From NCBI RefSeq assembly GCF_009766085.1, contig NZ_LMUF01000006.1, positions 220,212-274,917 on the forward strand: DNA of 54,706 nucleotides, given 5' to 3'. The notes below the pieces were generated by a model. The model saw only the letters and a program-made list of their open reading frames with translations, ran no database searches and was not told the origin of the DNA. Every line of letters starts with the position of its first letter. The stretch's first letter is position 1. Positions 44,168-53,252 of the stretch are shown in pieces. This DNA is from Burkholderia sp. S171. GTDB lineage: Bacteria > Pseudomonadota > Gammaproteobacteria > Burkholderiales > Burkholderiaceae. The translations under genes and the position numbers were made by a program.

Positions 44168-44766
44168 GCCGGCTCTCGACGATCCAGGAGCATCGCATGA
44201 TCCGACGAGCGGTCGAGCGAGGCGTATCGCCCGAACGGCTGGCGAAGGCACTTGCCGTCGATGTGACCCAAATCCTCAAGCGGATGGCGTTGCTGGACGG
44301 GGTCTGCGCGGAGGCCGCCGAGTTGCTGAAGGACCGGCAGTTTTCACCGGAGCTGGTTCGCGCACTACGCAAGATGAAAACGACCCGTCAGGTCGAGTGC
44401 GTGGAACTGATGACCGCGGCGAACAACCTGTCCGTGGCGTATGCCGAAGCACTGCTCGTCGCAACACCGGCATCCCGGTTGGTCGACGGAAAAAACCCGA
44501 AGAAACTGACGGGCGTGGGCCCCGAGCAGATGGCGAAAATGGAACGGGAGATGAGTAATCTGCAGGGGCAGTACAAGCTAGTGGAGCAGACCTACGGGCA
44601 GGACGTGCTCAACCTTGTCCTTGCAAAAGGCTATCTCGCGCGGCTGCTTGAGAACGAATCGGTGCGTCAGTACCTGCAAGCACAGCAGGCGGATTTGCTC
44701 GTCGAGTTCCAGGCTATCGTGGATACGATCGCCTTGGATCAGCCCGCGCTTGAAGCAGCGGCATAA
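44164..44766 (+). CDS. RepB-type plasmid partition protein (ParB-like, no ParB nuclease domain)
   Basis: The GTG at 44164 overlaps the protease stop. The 200-aa protein has an HTH segment VERGVSPERLAKALAVDVTQ then ALLDGVCAEAAELLKDRQFS, and the RepB C-terminal region (VECVELMTAANNLSVAYAEA, MEREMSNLQGQYKLVEQTYG, NLVLAKGYLARLLENESVRQ). The usual N-terminal ParBc CTPase/nuclease domain is missing. Such short RepB proteins normally follow a full-length ParB partner; here a protease occupies that place. It converges with the TOTE gene (42-bp gap). Confidence 0.75.
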   Translation: MSRLSTIQEHRMIRRAVERGVSPERLAKALAVDVTQILKRMALLDGVCAEAAELLKDRQFSPELVRALRKMKTTRQVECVELMTAANNLSVAYAEALLVATPASRLVDGKNPKKLTGVGPEQMAKMEREMSNLQGQYKLVEQTYGQDVLNLVLAKGYLARLLENESVRQYLQAQQADLLVEFQAIVDTIALDQPALEAAA

Positions 44767-44808
44767 AGGTCGTCGTGCCCTCTATCGATTAAGGGGCCGA
44801 ACGTTAGA

Positions 44809-47178
44809 TCACAATAGTTGTTCAGCCGGGCGCGCGTTTACCAAGCTATAGCCCATGGCTCGATAGCCTGTCTGGCGCTTGTCCCACATGCGCAGTAGCC
44901 CCGAATGCGCGGTGTCGACGAAATCAATGATCCGCACGTCGACCTTCGTCGCATGCTCCCTATGCAGACGCCCCGCATATTGCTGGAGGGTGCCTTTCCA
45001 TGAGATTGGCATGGCAAGAACAAGCGTGTCGAGCGGCGGATGATCAAACCCCTCGCCGACCAGCTTGCCTGTCGCGAGGAGCACCCGTGGTGCATCAGCC
45101 GGTAGCGCATCGAGTTCAGCAGTCACCAGATTGCGCTGCTTCTTCGACATCCGGCCATGTAGCGTGAAAATCTTTTCGATTCGTCCGGCCAAGGCCTCTT
45201 CGATGGCCGCAATATGATCCGTGCGCTCGGTCAGCACGAGAACCTTGCGTCCACGGGAGAATGCATCCGCGACCTCGTCTGCGATCGCTGCCGTCCGCTG
45301 CATATCGGTAGCGACCTGTCGGAACACGTCCTGAATGCCGGCCTCGGCTGGTAAATCGATTTTGCCCCCCCACATCCTTGGTATGACCTCAAGGTCGTGA
45401 GGGGCTGTCTCCGCGCGAGATGCCGTATGTCGGATTGGACCGCACTGCATGAAGATGATTGGATGCTGGCCGTCACGGCGGATCGGCGTCGCCGTTAATC
45501 CCAAAACGTACCTCGCCTTGACCCGCTTTAATAGTGCTTCGAACGAAACCGCTGATATGTGGTGACACTCGTCCACAATCACGTGCCCGTAGTGCTCGAC
45601 CAACTCACTCGTTTCGCCCTGTCGCGACAGTGACTGCATGACAGCAATATCTATTTTGCCGCTTCGTTTCGCTTTGCCGCCGCCAATCGTGCCGACGACG
45701 CCTTTTCCAACGCCAAGAAATGATTGCAGTCTTTCTTGCCATTGCCTGAGCAGTTCGGTCCGATGTACAAGCACAAGCGTGTTCACACCGCGTCGCGCTA
45801 TCAGCGCAGCCGCGCTCACTGTCTTGCCAAACGCGGTAGGCGCACTTAGCACGCCGGTGTCATATCGCAGCATGGCGGTTACGGCGGTTTCCTGGTCTGG
45901 ACGTAGCGTGCCCGCGAACGCGAGATCGAGCGGTTCTCCCGCGAACCGTTCATCATGAAGATCGCACCGGATCTTGTTGTCACGAAGTAGATCTCGCGCC
46001 GCGTCGAGACATCCGCGCGGCAATGCAACGTGCTTCGGGTAGTTTTCGGCGCAGCCGATGATGCGTGGTTTGTCCCATACGGGGAAGCGCATCGCCTGTG
46101 CCTTGAAGAACTCCGGATTTGGGAAAGCAGCCAGGCGAATTAGCCGGTTAAGCAGAGGCTGGGGAAGCTTCGTTTTCTCGAAATAGATCAGGTTTGCCAA
46201 GGTGACAGAGAGCGACTCCGGCATGAGACCCGGTAGCGTGTTCCCCGACATGGGACGGGACTTCCACGGTTCCTGCTTGTCTTCGTCAGTGATGAACGTG
46301 ACGTCGAGTGGGTGTGTCCCACCTGTGGCACCTGAAATCGCCGATTCGATAGCGTCAGGGGCAAGCGACTGGAGGGAGGCCAGATATGCCCATTGGTCGG
46401 CGTAAGGCAGCAGCTGTTCGTCCACGAAAACGCTGCAACCACGCTCGCGCGGTGTTTTCTGCAGCGGGAGTGCTATCAGATTGCCGAAACCACCCTTGGG
46501 TGTCGTGTCCTGGCTTGGGAACAGTCGGTCGTAGGACGCCAGTTTCAGTTGCCGCGTTTGTGCGCAGGTGTGACTGATTATTGCGGTACCGAGGCGTCTC
46601 GCATCGCGGGCGGGTACGGCAGACAGGAAGAAAATCCAGACGTGGGCGCCGTTGCCTGAACGCGAGATTTCCAGCGCGGCGGGCACGCCCAATTCAACGC
46701 ACGAAGATCTGAAGGCTTGTGCATCTTCGCGCCAGTCGGCGTCGTCGAAATCGACGGCGAGAAAGCGACAGGTATCGTTTGCCAGCAAGGGATAAACGCC
46801 AATCGTATGTCTGCCGGCGAGATGGTCATAGATGATCTGGTCGGACAGCGGTATCAGGAGCCGGTTACCGCAATCACCGCATTTGATGCGGGGTTTCTCG
46901 CAGACACCTGGTCGCCATTCGTTGGCGCACGCCGGCGAGTAGCCCGACTTGCCCGTCTTACTCTCCCATCTGATCGGGTACGTGTCGATGCGCCCCTGAA
47001 ACAGGCGGCGGAACAGTACGACCTTCTCATCCGTGTTCAAGCGCGCAGGCTCAGGTTGCGACGGTGCTGCTGGCGCGGGTAGATGCGGCCGCGCATCGAT
47101 CCCATGCGCGTCGAGCAACGCCAGAAGTCGCGCATTCTCGGCGTGCAGTTTTTCAAGTTCATCTGAGGCAGAAGTCAT
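44809..47178 (-). CDS. TOTE conflict-system protein: archaeo-eukaryotic primase fused to SF2 helicase
   Basis: I start at ATG 47178 (MTSASDELEKLHAENARLL), giving 789 aa; ATG 47187 is possible. After a short coiled coil come a zinc-type cluster GVCEKPRIKCGDCGNR, the AEP active site RFLAVDFDDADW (about residue 142) and SRSGNGAHVWIFF (about 172), and the family motif LFPSQDTTPKGGFGNLIALP. The helicase half has Walker A LSAPTAFGKTVSAA (about 446), DECHH (about 536), GLTATPIRRDG and QYAGRLHREHATK. All catalytic motifs are intact. The TOTE family (Pfam AEP-TOTE) is predicted to be anti-element immunity or transposon-linked. Mode of action is unknown. Confidence 0.85.
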   Translation of the reverse strand: MTSASDELEKLHAENARLLALLDAHGIDARPHLPAPAAPSQPEPARLNTDEKVVLFRRLFQGRIDTYPIRWESKTGKSGYSPACANEWRPGVCEKPRIKCGDCGNRLLIPLSDQIIYDHLAGRHTIGVYPLLANDTCRFLAVDFDDADWREDAQAFRSSCVELGVPAALEISRSGNGAHVWIFFLSAVPARDARRLGTAIISHTCAQTRQLKLASYDRLFPSQDTTPKGGFGNLIALPLQKTPRERGCSVFVDEQLLPYADQWAYLASLQSLAPDAIESAISGATGGTHPLDVTFITDEDKQEPWKSRPMSGNTLPGLMPESLSVTLANLIYFEKTKLPQPLLNRLIRLAAFPNPEFFKAQAMRFPVWDKPRIIGCAENYPKHVALPRGCLDAARDLLRDNKIRCDLHDERFAGEPLDLAFAGTLRPDQETAVTAMLRYDTGVLSAPTAFGKTVSAAALIARRGVNTLVLVHRTELLRQWQERLQSFLGVGKGVVGTIGGGKAKRSGKIDIAVMQSLSRQGETSELVEHYGHVIVDECHHISAVSFEALLKRVKARYVLGLTATPIRRDGQHPIIFMQCGPIRHTASRAETAPHDLEVIPRMWGGKIDLPAEAGIQDVFRQVATDMQRTAAIADEVADAFSRGRKVLVLTERTDHIAAIEEALAGRIEKIFTLHGRMSKKQRNLVTAELDALPADAPRVLLATGKLVGEGFDHPPLDTLVLAMPISWKGTLQQYAGRLHREHATKVDVRIIDFVDTAHSGLLRMWDKRQTGYRAMGYSLVNARPAEQLL

Positions 47179-47392
47179 TGGGAACATACTTCGCGAGTGG
47201 CGTGTCGCTAGGTCGGTTGATCCGAGTTTCGAGGCGGTGCGGATGCGCCCAGTTATGAGGGTACGCGCGACGAAGGTCTCGCCACTCATGTGCGCCGCTA
47301 CGAGGCGGAGCAGATTGGTGGCAGACGCCAACCGCAATCAGTACTGCGGCAACTTCAAAGGGGATATTACCGTAGTCGACTGTGACGATTAG
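47179..47392. other. Upstream region of the TOTE gene
   Basis: The TOTE frame stays open to 47337, but that part (TRHSRS, LITGRIRTASKLG) is not protein-like and has no ribosome site, so it is treated as leader. The promoter should lie in these bases. I cannot identify the boxes. Confidence 0.4.
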
Positions 47393-47614
47393 CCAAGGGT
47401 CCGATGGCCATTTGATGTCGGCTTACGCTCAGGCGCAGACGCCGCATGCCAAGCGTATCAACAGGTTTCGCACGGAGTCATAGATCGCCTGAGTGTCGAG
47501 CAGCTTCGCGCGGCGATCGAACGCCGCTTTGGCATTCGATATTCTCGCGGCCATGTCTGGAAGATCGCGACGGATCTCGACCTATCACATTTGATGCGCG
47601 AAGCGTGTCGTTAA
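47393..47614 (+). pseudogene. Winged-HTH fragment, transposase-like
   Basis: Without a start codon, this frame reads AYQQVSHGVIDRLSVEQLRA then IERRFGIRYSRGHVWKIATD and ends HLMREACR. The spacing E-R-R-x-G-I-R-Y-x-x-G-H-V-W-K resembles the winged HTH of IS630-type transposases. It is probably a decayed insertion-sequence remnant just upstream of repeat copy B. Confidence 0.35.
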
Positions 47615-47720
47615 AGGAGAGAGCCTTTAAGCATTGCCGGCTGACACTGCAAACACATGCGTGCGCGGCGGCGACCGGCCAGGGGCAAATGCCGGCGAGG
47701 CGTATGTCGGGGGATGCGAC

Positions 47721-48215
47721 CGATAAATTCAGTTCTTAGTCGTCATTGTTGCGCACGTCGTCGTGGATCGCGAGTGCGAGTGCAGATAACATGCGTCTAC
47801 CTTTTCGTGTCCCCTTCGCCGGAGTCTGAATCAACAACCATGCCACGCCCACAACAGTCGATTAGCCCAGCGGCACGAATCCACCTACTTTGCTATTTAG
47901 TGACGAGTGCGCTCGCCTCGCACGCTTTGACGAAAACATGGCGCGTCGACCACGTGGTCGAATCGGCACGCATCTGGTTGGTTAGGAATCGGATGTCGGC
48001 GAGTTGGCTTGACCGTCTGATGCTTGGACAAATGGCGCTAAAGTTGTCCCGCGAGCACTTGACCGGTGTGCATGCAGTACGTCAATCGGATGTGCTTACG
48101 CTGTTCACGAATGAGCTGACGCTGAACTATCAAAACCCACTGGTCGGGCACATCTGGCAAAGGTGCAACGATGCGGTGGAGGCCAACGCTTCCCGGACCG
48201 GCGCATAGCGGCCAG
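47721..48215 (+). repeat. Copy B of the ~490-bp direct repeat (copy A at 969)
   Basis: It begins at CGATAAATTCAGTTCTT, like copy A, and keeps the same spacing (about 119 bp) to the ATG at 47840. Similarity stops shortly after the stop codon at 48206-48208. Upstream and downstream neighbours differ completely from those of copy A. Confidence 0.85.
47840..48208 (+). CDS. Orphan 122-aa protein, paralogue of 1086-1454
   Basis: The ATG at 47840 is chosen because it matches the paralogue's start; the frame is open upstream to 47657, but that part is conserved only as non-coding DNA in copy A, where it lies in another frame. The product begins MPRPQQSISPAARIHLL and keeps TKTWRVDHVVESARIW and SWLDRLMLGQ. 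The variable block at residues 75-79 (TGVHA here, VASKT there) stands out. No domain recognised. It lies between the TOTE gene and two acetyltransferases. Confidence 0.7.
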   Translation: MPRPQQSISPAARIHLLCYLVTSALASHALTKTWRVDHVVESARIWLVRNRMSASWLDRLMLGQMALKLSREHLTGVHAVRQSDVLTLFTNELTLNYQNPLVGHIWQRCNDAVEANASRTGA

Positions 48216-48254
48216 GAACGGACTGTCATCGCGCCCTCCCAAATCGACGACAAT

Positions 48255-48770
48255 CTATACTTCCATCAGGTACCGACGGTCGATTACTGGCGTTGTATCG
48301 ATGAAACCAGCTTGAGTGCCTGCAAATCGCCAGCCGTTTCGCTCGTAGAAGGCAATCGCACGAGCATTAGCGTCGAGTACATAAAGATGCATCAGATTCT
48401 GATTTTGTTCTCTGGTCCATCTACGCGCCGCGTCAATCATTAGCTTTCCGGCTCCACATCCTTGATGAGTTGCGAGCACATGAAGGCAGTCAAGCAGTGT
48501 TCCGTGGGACGAGTCATCCACATTCTCGGCACTAACGAAACCAACCGGGGCTCCTTCATGCTCGGCCAACATGACGAGGCCTCGCGCTTTTGCTGGTTTC
48601 GCCATATAGTTTTCCCAATGAGCGACATGCTCAGCCGGCACTTTTTCAAGTAGATACGCGGCGGGCAGGATGTGATAGTAAGCTGCCTGCCAACTTTGGG
48701 TATGCAGTCTAGCTATGTGCAACGCATCGGCGCGCTCAGCCTCGCGTAGTAAGATTTTGCTTTCCGCCAT
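48255..48770 (-). CDS. GNAT-family N-acetyltransferase
   Basis: The ATG at 48770 (MAESKILLREAERADALHIA) is preferred to a longer frame whose extra part is not protein-like. 171 aa. The GNAT core is clear: ARLHTQSWQAAYYHILPAAY, LVMLAEHEGAPVGFVSAENV, DCLHVLATHQGCGAGKLMID (the acetyl-CoA loop, Q-x-x-G-x-G/A) and LYVLDANARAIAFYERNGWR. Substrate unknown. Its stop is about 45 bp from copy B of the repeat, and it is divergent to a second GNAT. Confidence 0.85.
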   Translation of the reverse strand: MAESKILLREAERADALHIARLHTQSWQAAYYHILPAAYLLEKVPAEHVAHWENYMAKPAKARGLVMLAEHEGAPVGFVSAENVDDSSHGTLLDCLHVLATHQGCGAGKLMIDAARRWTREQNQNLMHLYVLDANARAIAFYERNGWRFAGTQAGFIDTTPVIDRRYLMEV

Positions 48771-49030
48771 GTCAGTCAATTTCAGCTCTTGGCGTCCATC
48801 GTAGCTCCTTTGTTTCTTCGCATAATAACGCGGGCACAAGATCCGAGATGGTGGTGTGCCACCGGTAGCCGACAGGCTGGGGCCGGCCAATATCCTCCCT
48901 TCGTCGTCCTCGCCCAGATCGTCGACAACATTGGCCTATGCGGGATGGCGAAACGCCTGACTGTCAGAACTTGCATGGCATGGTTGATATCGGGTACGGT
49001 AAGCGCTCTTTGGTCATCCTCTCATATCGC

Positions 49031-49537
49031 ATGGTCACTGTCCGCCTACTAGATCCCGACGATGCGGAGCAATTTAAAGCATTGCGTCTCGTTGCTGTCG
49101 ATAACGCCCCCACCGCCATATGGCCGACCAGGGAGGAGGAGCTAGCACGTTCGATCGAGGAGATCGCCGCCCGCATTCGTTCGACGCCGACACAGGCAGT
49201 GTTCGGAGCGTTTGAGAGCGATGTGCTGATCGGTATCACTGGCGTCCGTCGTGAATCGCTGCGTCAGGTGAATCACAAAGCCACGATTTGGGGCGTGTTT
49301 GTCAACCCTTCATCCCGTGGACAAGGAATCGCACAAACGCTTTTGTCGGCAGCAACAGCGCACGCGACCGAACAGTGGGACGCCGTCCAACTGATGCTTT
49401 GCGTCAATGCAGAGAACCTGCCGGCAAAGAGGCTTTATGCGTCGCACGGCTTTCAGACGTTTGGCCTGGAACCCCGCGCCATGAAGGTTGGAGATCGTTT
49501 TTATGACGAAGAACATATGTGCAAACAGGTGCTCTAG
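49031..49537 (+). CDS. GNAT-family N-acetyltransferase
   Basis: The ATG at 49031 (MVTVRLLDPDDAEQFKALRL) starts the domain; the frame extends upstream to 48938 without a ribosome site. 168 aa with FGAFESDVLIGITGVRRES, WGVFVNPSSRGQGIAQTLLS (the R-G-x-G-I-A acetyl-CoA loop) and LCVNAENLPAKRLYASHGFQ. Complete GNAT fold. The substrate is unknown; this subgroup includes small-molecule and antibiotic acetylases. The P-loop kinase at 49637 follows on the same strand. Confidence 0.85.
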   Translation: MVTVRLLDPDDAEQFKALRLVAVDNAPTAIWPTREEELARSIEEIAARIRSTPTQAVFGAFESDVLIGITGVRRESLRQVNHKATIWGVFVNPSSRGQGIAQTLLSAATAHATEQWDAVQLMLCVNAENLPAKRLYASHGFQTFGLEPRAMKVGDRFYDEEHMCKQVL

Positions 49538-49636
49538 CATGCCGCATTGCGCTAGACCGTGTTCGGCCACAAGGAGACTGTCGACCTCGGGACGTAGATC
49601 GATGACAATCTGTCTGGGTCTACTAATCAGGGAGCA

Positions 49637-50167
49637 TTGAAAGTGTTGATCGCCTTCGGCGGACTACCGGGCACCGGGAAGACAACAGTAGCGCAAACGC
49701 TCGCGCGCAAGCTCGCAGCCGTTTATCTGCGCATAGATACGTTGGAACAGGCAATCAAGGCGTGCAAAAGCGGCCACGCGGATATCGGGGCTGCCGGCTA
49801 TCTGGCCGCATATGCGGTCGCCGGGGACAACTTGCGGCTCGGGTCGACAGTCGTCGCGGACTCGGTCAATTCGCTGCAAATTACGCGCGGCGCTTGGAGA
49901 AAAGTGGCGTTCGACGCAGGTGTGCTGATTTTCGAGATCGAGTTGGTTTGTTCGGATGTTGCAATGCACCGGCATCGGGTTGAGGGGCGAAAGGCCGATA
50001 TCCCGAGTTTTCAGTTGCCGACTTGGCAGAGCGTGCTTGAACGTCAATACGAACCATGGGAATCAGCGCATCTCGTGGTCGACACTGCGAAATTTTCGGT
50101 TGAGCAGGCCGTCGAAGCAATCACGCAACGACTGTCGTTGGCCCTTCCAGGGAATCGAATCGTTTAG
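49637..50167 (+). CDS. P-loop kinase (zeta-toxin/CPT/AAA_33-like)
   Basis: It starts at TTG 49637, with CAGGGAGC upstream. The 176-aa product opens with LIAFGGLPGTGKTTVAQTLA (Walker A at about residues 9-16), then YLRIDTLEQAIKACKSGHAD, GSTVVADSVNSLQITRGAWR and the lid-like HRHRVEGRKADIPSF. This is the pattern of small ATP-dependent kinases of the AAA_33 group, which phosphorylate nucleotides, antibiotics or other small molecules. It is preceded by a GNAT gene on the same strand. Substrate unknown. Confidence 0.8.
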   Translation: MKVLIAFGGLPGTGKTTVAQTLARKLAAVYLRIDTLEQAIKACKSGHADIGAAGYLAAYAVAGDNLRLGSTVVADSVNSLQITRGAWRKVAFDAGVLIFEIELVCSDVAMHRHRVEGRKADIPSFQLPTWQSVLERQYEPWESAHLVVDTAKFSVEQAVEAITQRLSLALPGNRIV

Positions 50168-50455
50168 GAAAGGCACGTCAAACATGCTGATTGCATGAGA
50201 CGATGTTCGGCCATGAACGGACCTTCGACAATCACGTCGGGGTCGTTGACGATCAAGTTTCATGCGCGCGTTCAACTGCAGCTTCGATATTACTCGGGAG
50301 AACTGCGGAAATGCGCGCCACGCGTCCAGCCCGACAGGACACGACAACAACGCTTAGAATAGCGAGGAAAATGGCACTGGACCTGAACTGCCGGGTCGCC
50401 TACGGGAATTGAGTGTCGAGTGAGGCGCTTTCAATCTCTAGCTCAACTCCCGACG
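50168..50455. other. Intergenic, no gene seen
   Basis: 288 bases between two convergent genes. Short frames only, none with a convincing ribosome site or composition. Confidence 0.4.
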
Positions 50456-50875
50456 TCAAGGTTGGATACTGCCTAACGACTTATCGAAGACGTCCACCTG
50501 CGCCATCATGCTCTCGTCGAGCCCGCTGATTGCGTGAGGAAGATCGGCTACGATCGCATCCATGAAGTGGTAGGTATACGGATCGATAGCCTTCATCCAA
50601 TGGACGGGCTGTCGAAAAACCGCTTCGTGCGTATCGCCAGTGAACATATCGATTTCGCCGATGATCAGACGCGTATAGGCGCTCATCGGGCCGCTGGAGC
50701 TATACGCCGGCGACACGTAAATCACGAGCACCGCGTCGCTCTCGCGGTAGACGGGGCCGCTTGCGTGCCAGTGGTTATGATCGTCCCGCAAAAAGGTGGG
50801 GAGTGGACGCTGAGCACCGTGATCGCACCGGGGTTCAAGAGTTTCCACATGAGTCGCATCAATCATCCCATTCAA
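50456..50875 (-). CDS. Hypothetical protein, 139 aa
   Basis: The translation (PTFLRDDHNHWHASGPVY, DAVLVIYVSPAYSSSGPM, HWMKAIDPYTYHFMDAIVAD) has a natural composition with aromatic and acidic residues, and is better than the overlapping plus-strand frame. No signal peptide or TM helix. I do not recognise it. It lies at the right edge of the accessory block, before argC. Confidence 0.45.
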   Translation of the reverse strand: MNGMIDATHVETLEPRCDHGAQRPLPTFLRDDHNHWHASGPVYRESDAVLVIYVSPAYSSSGPMSAYTRLIIGEIDMFTGDTHEAVFRQPVHWMKAIDPYTYHFMDAIVADLPHAISGLDESMMAQVDVFDKSLGSIQP

Positions 50876-51060
50876 GAGTCGTTATCGATTATTCGTCCAC
50901 TCACGCTTTTATCGGAACGTTAGCGAAAAACTTAAGGATTCCCGCTACACAAGAATGGGTCGCGACATCCGTTTGAAGTTCGATTGTGATCGACCATGAG
51001 AGCGCAGTGGATCGCCGTCAGACCCATTGCGGCCAATAAGCGACATTCGACCGGCCACCA

Positions 51061-51987
51061 TTACTGCGCGAGCATCAGGTTCAGGTTCTGAACCGCAGCG
51101 CCGGCTGCGCCTTTGCCGAGATTATCGAAAACCGCGGATAGCAGAACGTGCCCGTGCTCCATGTTAGGAAACACGCTTAAGCGCATATCGTCCGTACCGT
51201 TCAGTACCTGCGGATCCAGCTGCGTTAAAACGCGCGATTCGTGCAGCGGCAGGACATGTACGTGGGCCGCCTCGGCATAGTGGCGTGCGAGGCACGCGTG
51301 TAACTTGGCGCCGTCTACGTAGGGTGCCAGCAGCCGCACATCCAAGGGCACCGTCAGCACGATGCCCTGGCGGAACCCACCATACGCAGGGACGAAGATC
51401 GGACGCTGCGCGAGTCCGGCGTGCTGCTGGATCTCCGGGGTGTGCTTGTGCGCGAGCTCCAGACCATATACCTGGTATGACGGTGCGTTGACAGCACCCT
51501 GTCCTTCGTGTTCCTCCACGCCGGCACGTCCGCGTCCGGAGTAGCCGGACACCGCGTAAATGCTGACCGGGTAGTTGTCTGGTATAAGCCCGGCGTGCAG
51601 CAGGGGACGCAGCAGGCCAATTGCACCGGTCGGATAGCAACCTGGATTGGTGACCCGACGTGCGGTCGCAATGCGCTCAGCCTGACCCGGAGTCATTTCC
51701 GGAAAGCCGTATGTCCAGTCCGGCTGCGTGCGGTGGGCGGAACTTGCGTCGATTACTCTGACGGCAGGATTGACAATGGCGTCCACCGCCTCGCGCGCGG
51801 CGCCATCGGGCAGGCAGAGGATGGCGAAGTCGCAGGCGTTGATGGCTTCGGCGCGACGCCTGGAATCCTTGCGTTCCGCCGCGGGCAGCGTGACCAGTTT
51901 CAGATCGGTCCGGTCGCGAAGCCGTTCGTGAATTTGCAACCCGGTGGTGCCTTGGTCGCCGTCGATGAAAACAAGGGGAGAGCTCAT
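51061..51987 (-). CDS. argC: N-acetyl-gamma-glutamyl-phosphate reductase, type 2
   Basis: The ATG at 51987 ([20 protein letters not shown]) is the usual start; the longer frame to 52077 overlaps the promoter region. 308 aa, the short (type 2) ArgC. The NADP-binding turn is [14 protein letters not shown], and the catalytic Cys117 is in [31 protein letters not shown] and the late [20 protein letters not shown] are family motifs. It makes N-acetylglutamate semialdehyde in arginine synthesis in the cytoplasm. It is divergent to a LysR gene that probably controls it. Confidence 0.93.
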   Translation of the reverse strand: MSSPLVFIDGDQGTTGLQIHERLRDRTDLKLVTLPAAERKDSRRRAEAINACDFAILCLPDGAAREAVDAIVNPAVRVIDASSAHRTQPDWTYGFPEMTPGQAERIATARRVTNPGCYPTGAIGLLRPLLHAGLIPDNYPVSIYAVSGYSGRGRAGVEEHEGQGAVNAPSYQVYGLELAHKHTPEIQQHAGLAQRPIFVPAYGGFRQGIVLTVPLDVRLLAPYVDGAKLHACLARHYAEAAHVHVLPLHESRVLTQLDPQVLNGTDDMRLSVFPNMEHGHVLLSAVFDNLGKGAAGAAVQNLNLMLAQ

Positions 51988-52086
51988 GCGCGGAATACTC
52001 CGGTGACTGGGTAATAACAAGTAGAACGAGCCTGCTATCTTCTGCGCACCGCTAGAATAGCGAAAGTTGAATTTCATAACTTAGAT

Positions 52087-52103
52087 ATTCAGTTTTTCTG
52101 AAT
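52087..52103. promoter_or_regulatory. LysR-type operator ATTCAG-N5-CTGAAT
   Basis: A perfect inverted repeat, ATTCAG at 52087-52092 and CTGAAT at 52098-52103, lies between divergent argC and the LysR gene and contains a T-N11-A core. It is 13 bp before the LysR start, which fits autoregulation and control of argC. Confidence 0.65.
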
Positions 52104-52115
52104 CTGGACGCCGAC

Positions 52116-53000
52116 ATGCGAGAGATCAGCCTGGACCGTTTGCGCACCCTGGTCGCTATTGCCGACCGTGGCTCATTCGCCGACGCGGCGCGTACGTTGC
52201 ATCTGGCGCCACCAACGGTCAGCCTCCACATCGCTGAACTGGAAGAGCGTATCGGGGCTCCGCTCCTGTCGCGCAAGCGTGGACATGTTCGGCCGTCGGC
52301 AACAGGCGAGTTGTTGGTCGAGCGCGCGCGTCGACTGCTGGCCGACGCGGAACAGGCGTTAGACGATGTTCACCGCCAGGTTCAAGGGCTTGTCGGACGC
52401 GTTCGGCTCGGAGCATCGACTGGCGCGATTGCGCACCTTCTGCCTCAAGCGCTTGAAGTGCTGCGTCAGCACCATCCCGCTATCGATATTCAGATCGCGG
52501 TACTCACCTCGCATGAAACGCTAACCCGATTAGCGGATGGGACGCTGGATATCGGGCTGGTCGCACTGCCTCAGCCTCCGGCGGCTGGACTCGTGATAAA
52601 GCCTTGGCGCCGCGACCCCGTGATGGCCTTTGTGCCGGCGCATTGGCGGTGTCCGGCTCGCATTACGCCTGAATGGCTCGCCGCTCAACCTCTCATTCTT
52701 AATGATGCGACCACGCGTCTCTCCCGTCTGACTGCGGAGTGGTTTGCGACCGGAGGGCACCATCCCGCGCCGCGCATTCAGCTCAACTACAACGACGCAA
52801 TCAAGAGCCTGGTAGCGGCAGGTTATGGCGCAGCGCTGTTGCCCCATGAGGCCGCTACGCCATTGCCTGACCCGCGCATTGCCATGCGTCCGCTGCGCCC
52901 TGCGTTGTGGCGTCGCCTTGGTGTTGCACATCGTGCGGGGTACGTCGAACGTTCCACGCAACACGTACTCGATGTGTTGTGGGATCTGCGATTGGCGTAG
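52116..53000 (+). CDS. LysR-family transcriptional regulator
   Basis: 294 aa. The N-terminal winged HTH is SLDRLRTLVAIADRGSFADA, LHLAPPTVSLHIAELEERIG, PLLSRKRGHVRPSATG. Then comes the linker helix (ARRLLADAEQALDDVHRQVQ) and the periplasmic-binding-like effector domain (VRLGASTGAIAHLLPQALEV, ADGTLDIGLVALPQPP, YNDAIKSLVAAGYGAALLPH). It is divergent to argC with a T-N11-A palindrome between them. The ligand is unknown and may relate to arginine or its precursors. Confidence 0.92.
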   Translation: MREISLDRLRTLVAIADRGSFADAARTLHLAPPTVSLHIAELEERIGAPLLSRKRGHVRPSATGELLVERARRLLADAEQALDDVHRQVQGLVGRVRLGASTGAIAHLLPQALEVLRQHHPAIDIQIAVLTSHETLTRLADGTLDIGLVALPQPPAAGLVIKPWRRDPVMAFVPAHWRCPARITPEWLAAQPLILNDATTRLSRLTAEWFATGGHHPAPRIQLNYNDAIKSLVAAGYGAALLPHEAATPLPDPRIAMRPLRPALWRRLGVAHRAGYVERSTQHVLDVLWDLRLA

Positions 53001-53252
53001 GAGTTTGCCATTTCTCGCTTCGGTTCGTTCTCGCGATAGGACAGTAGCCTATTGCACGCCACGACGAACGAATGGCCGGTTTGTAGAAATTCGACAGACC
53101 GAATTGGGTCGCTTTGTGCCTTTTGCATCCGCGCTGCAATCAGAGATCGATTGAGGTCCGCGTCGGGCTCTGTGCGGCCACTTTTAGTCATTCGACAGCG
53201 CAGGCTAATTTCGCGACAATGTGCGTTTTAAAAAGAACGCAATAACGGATCC

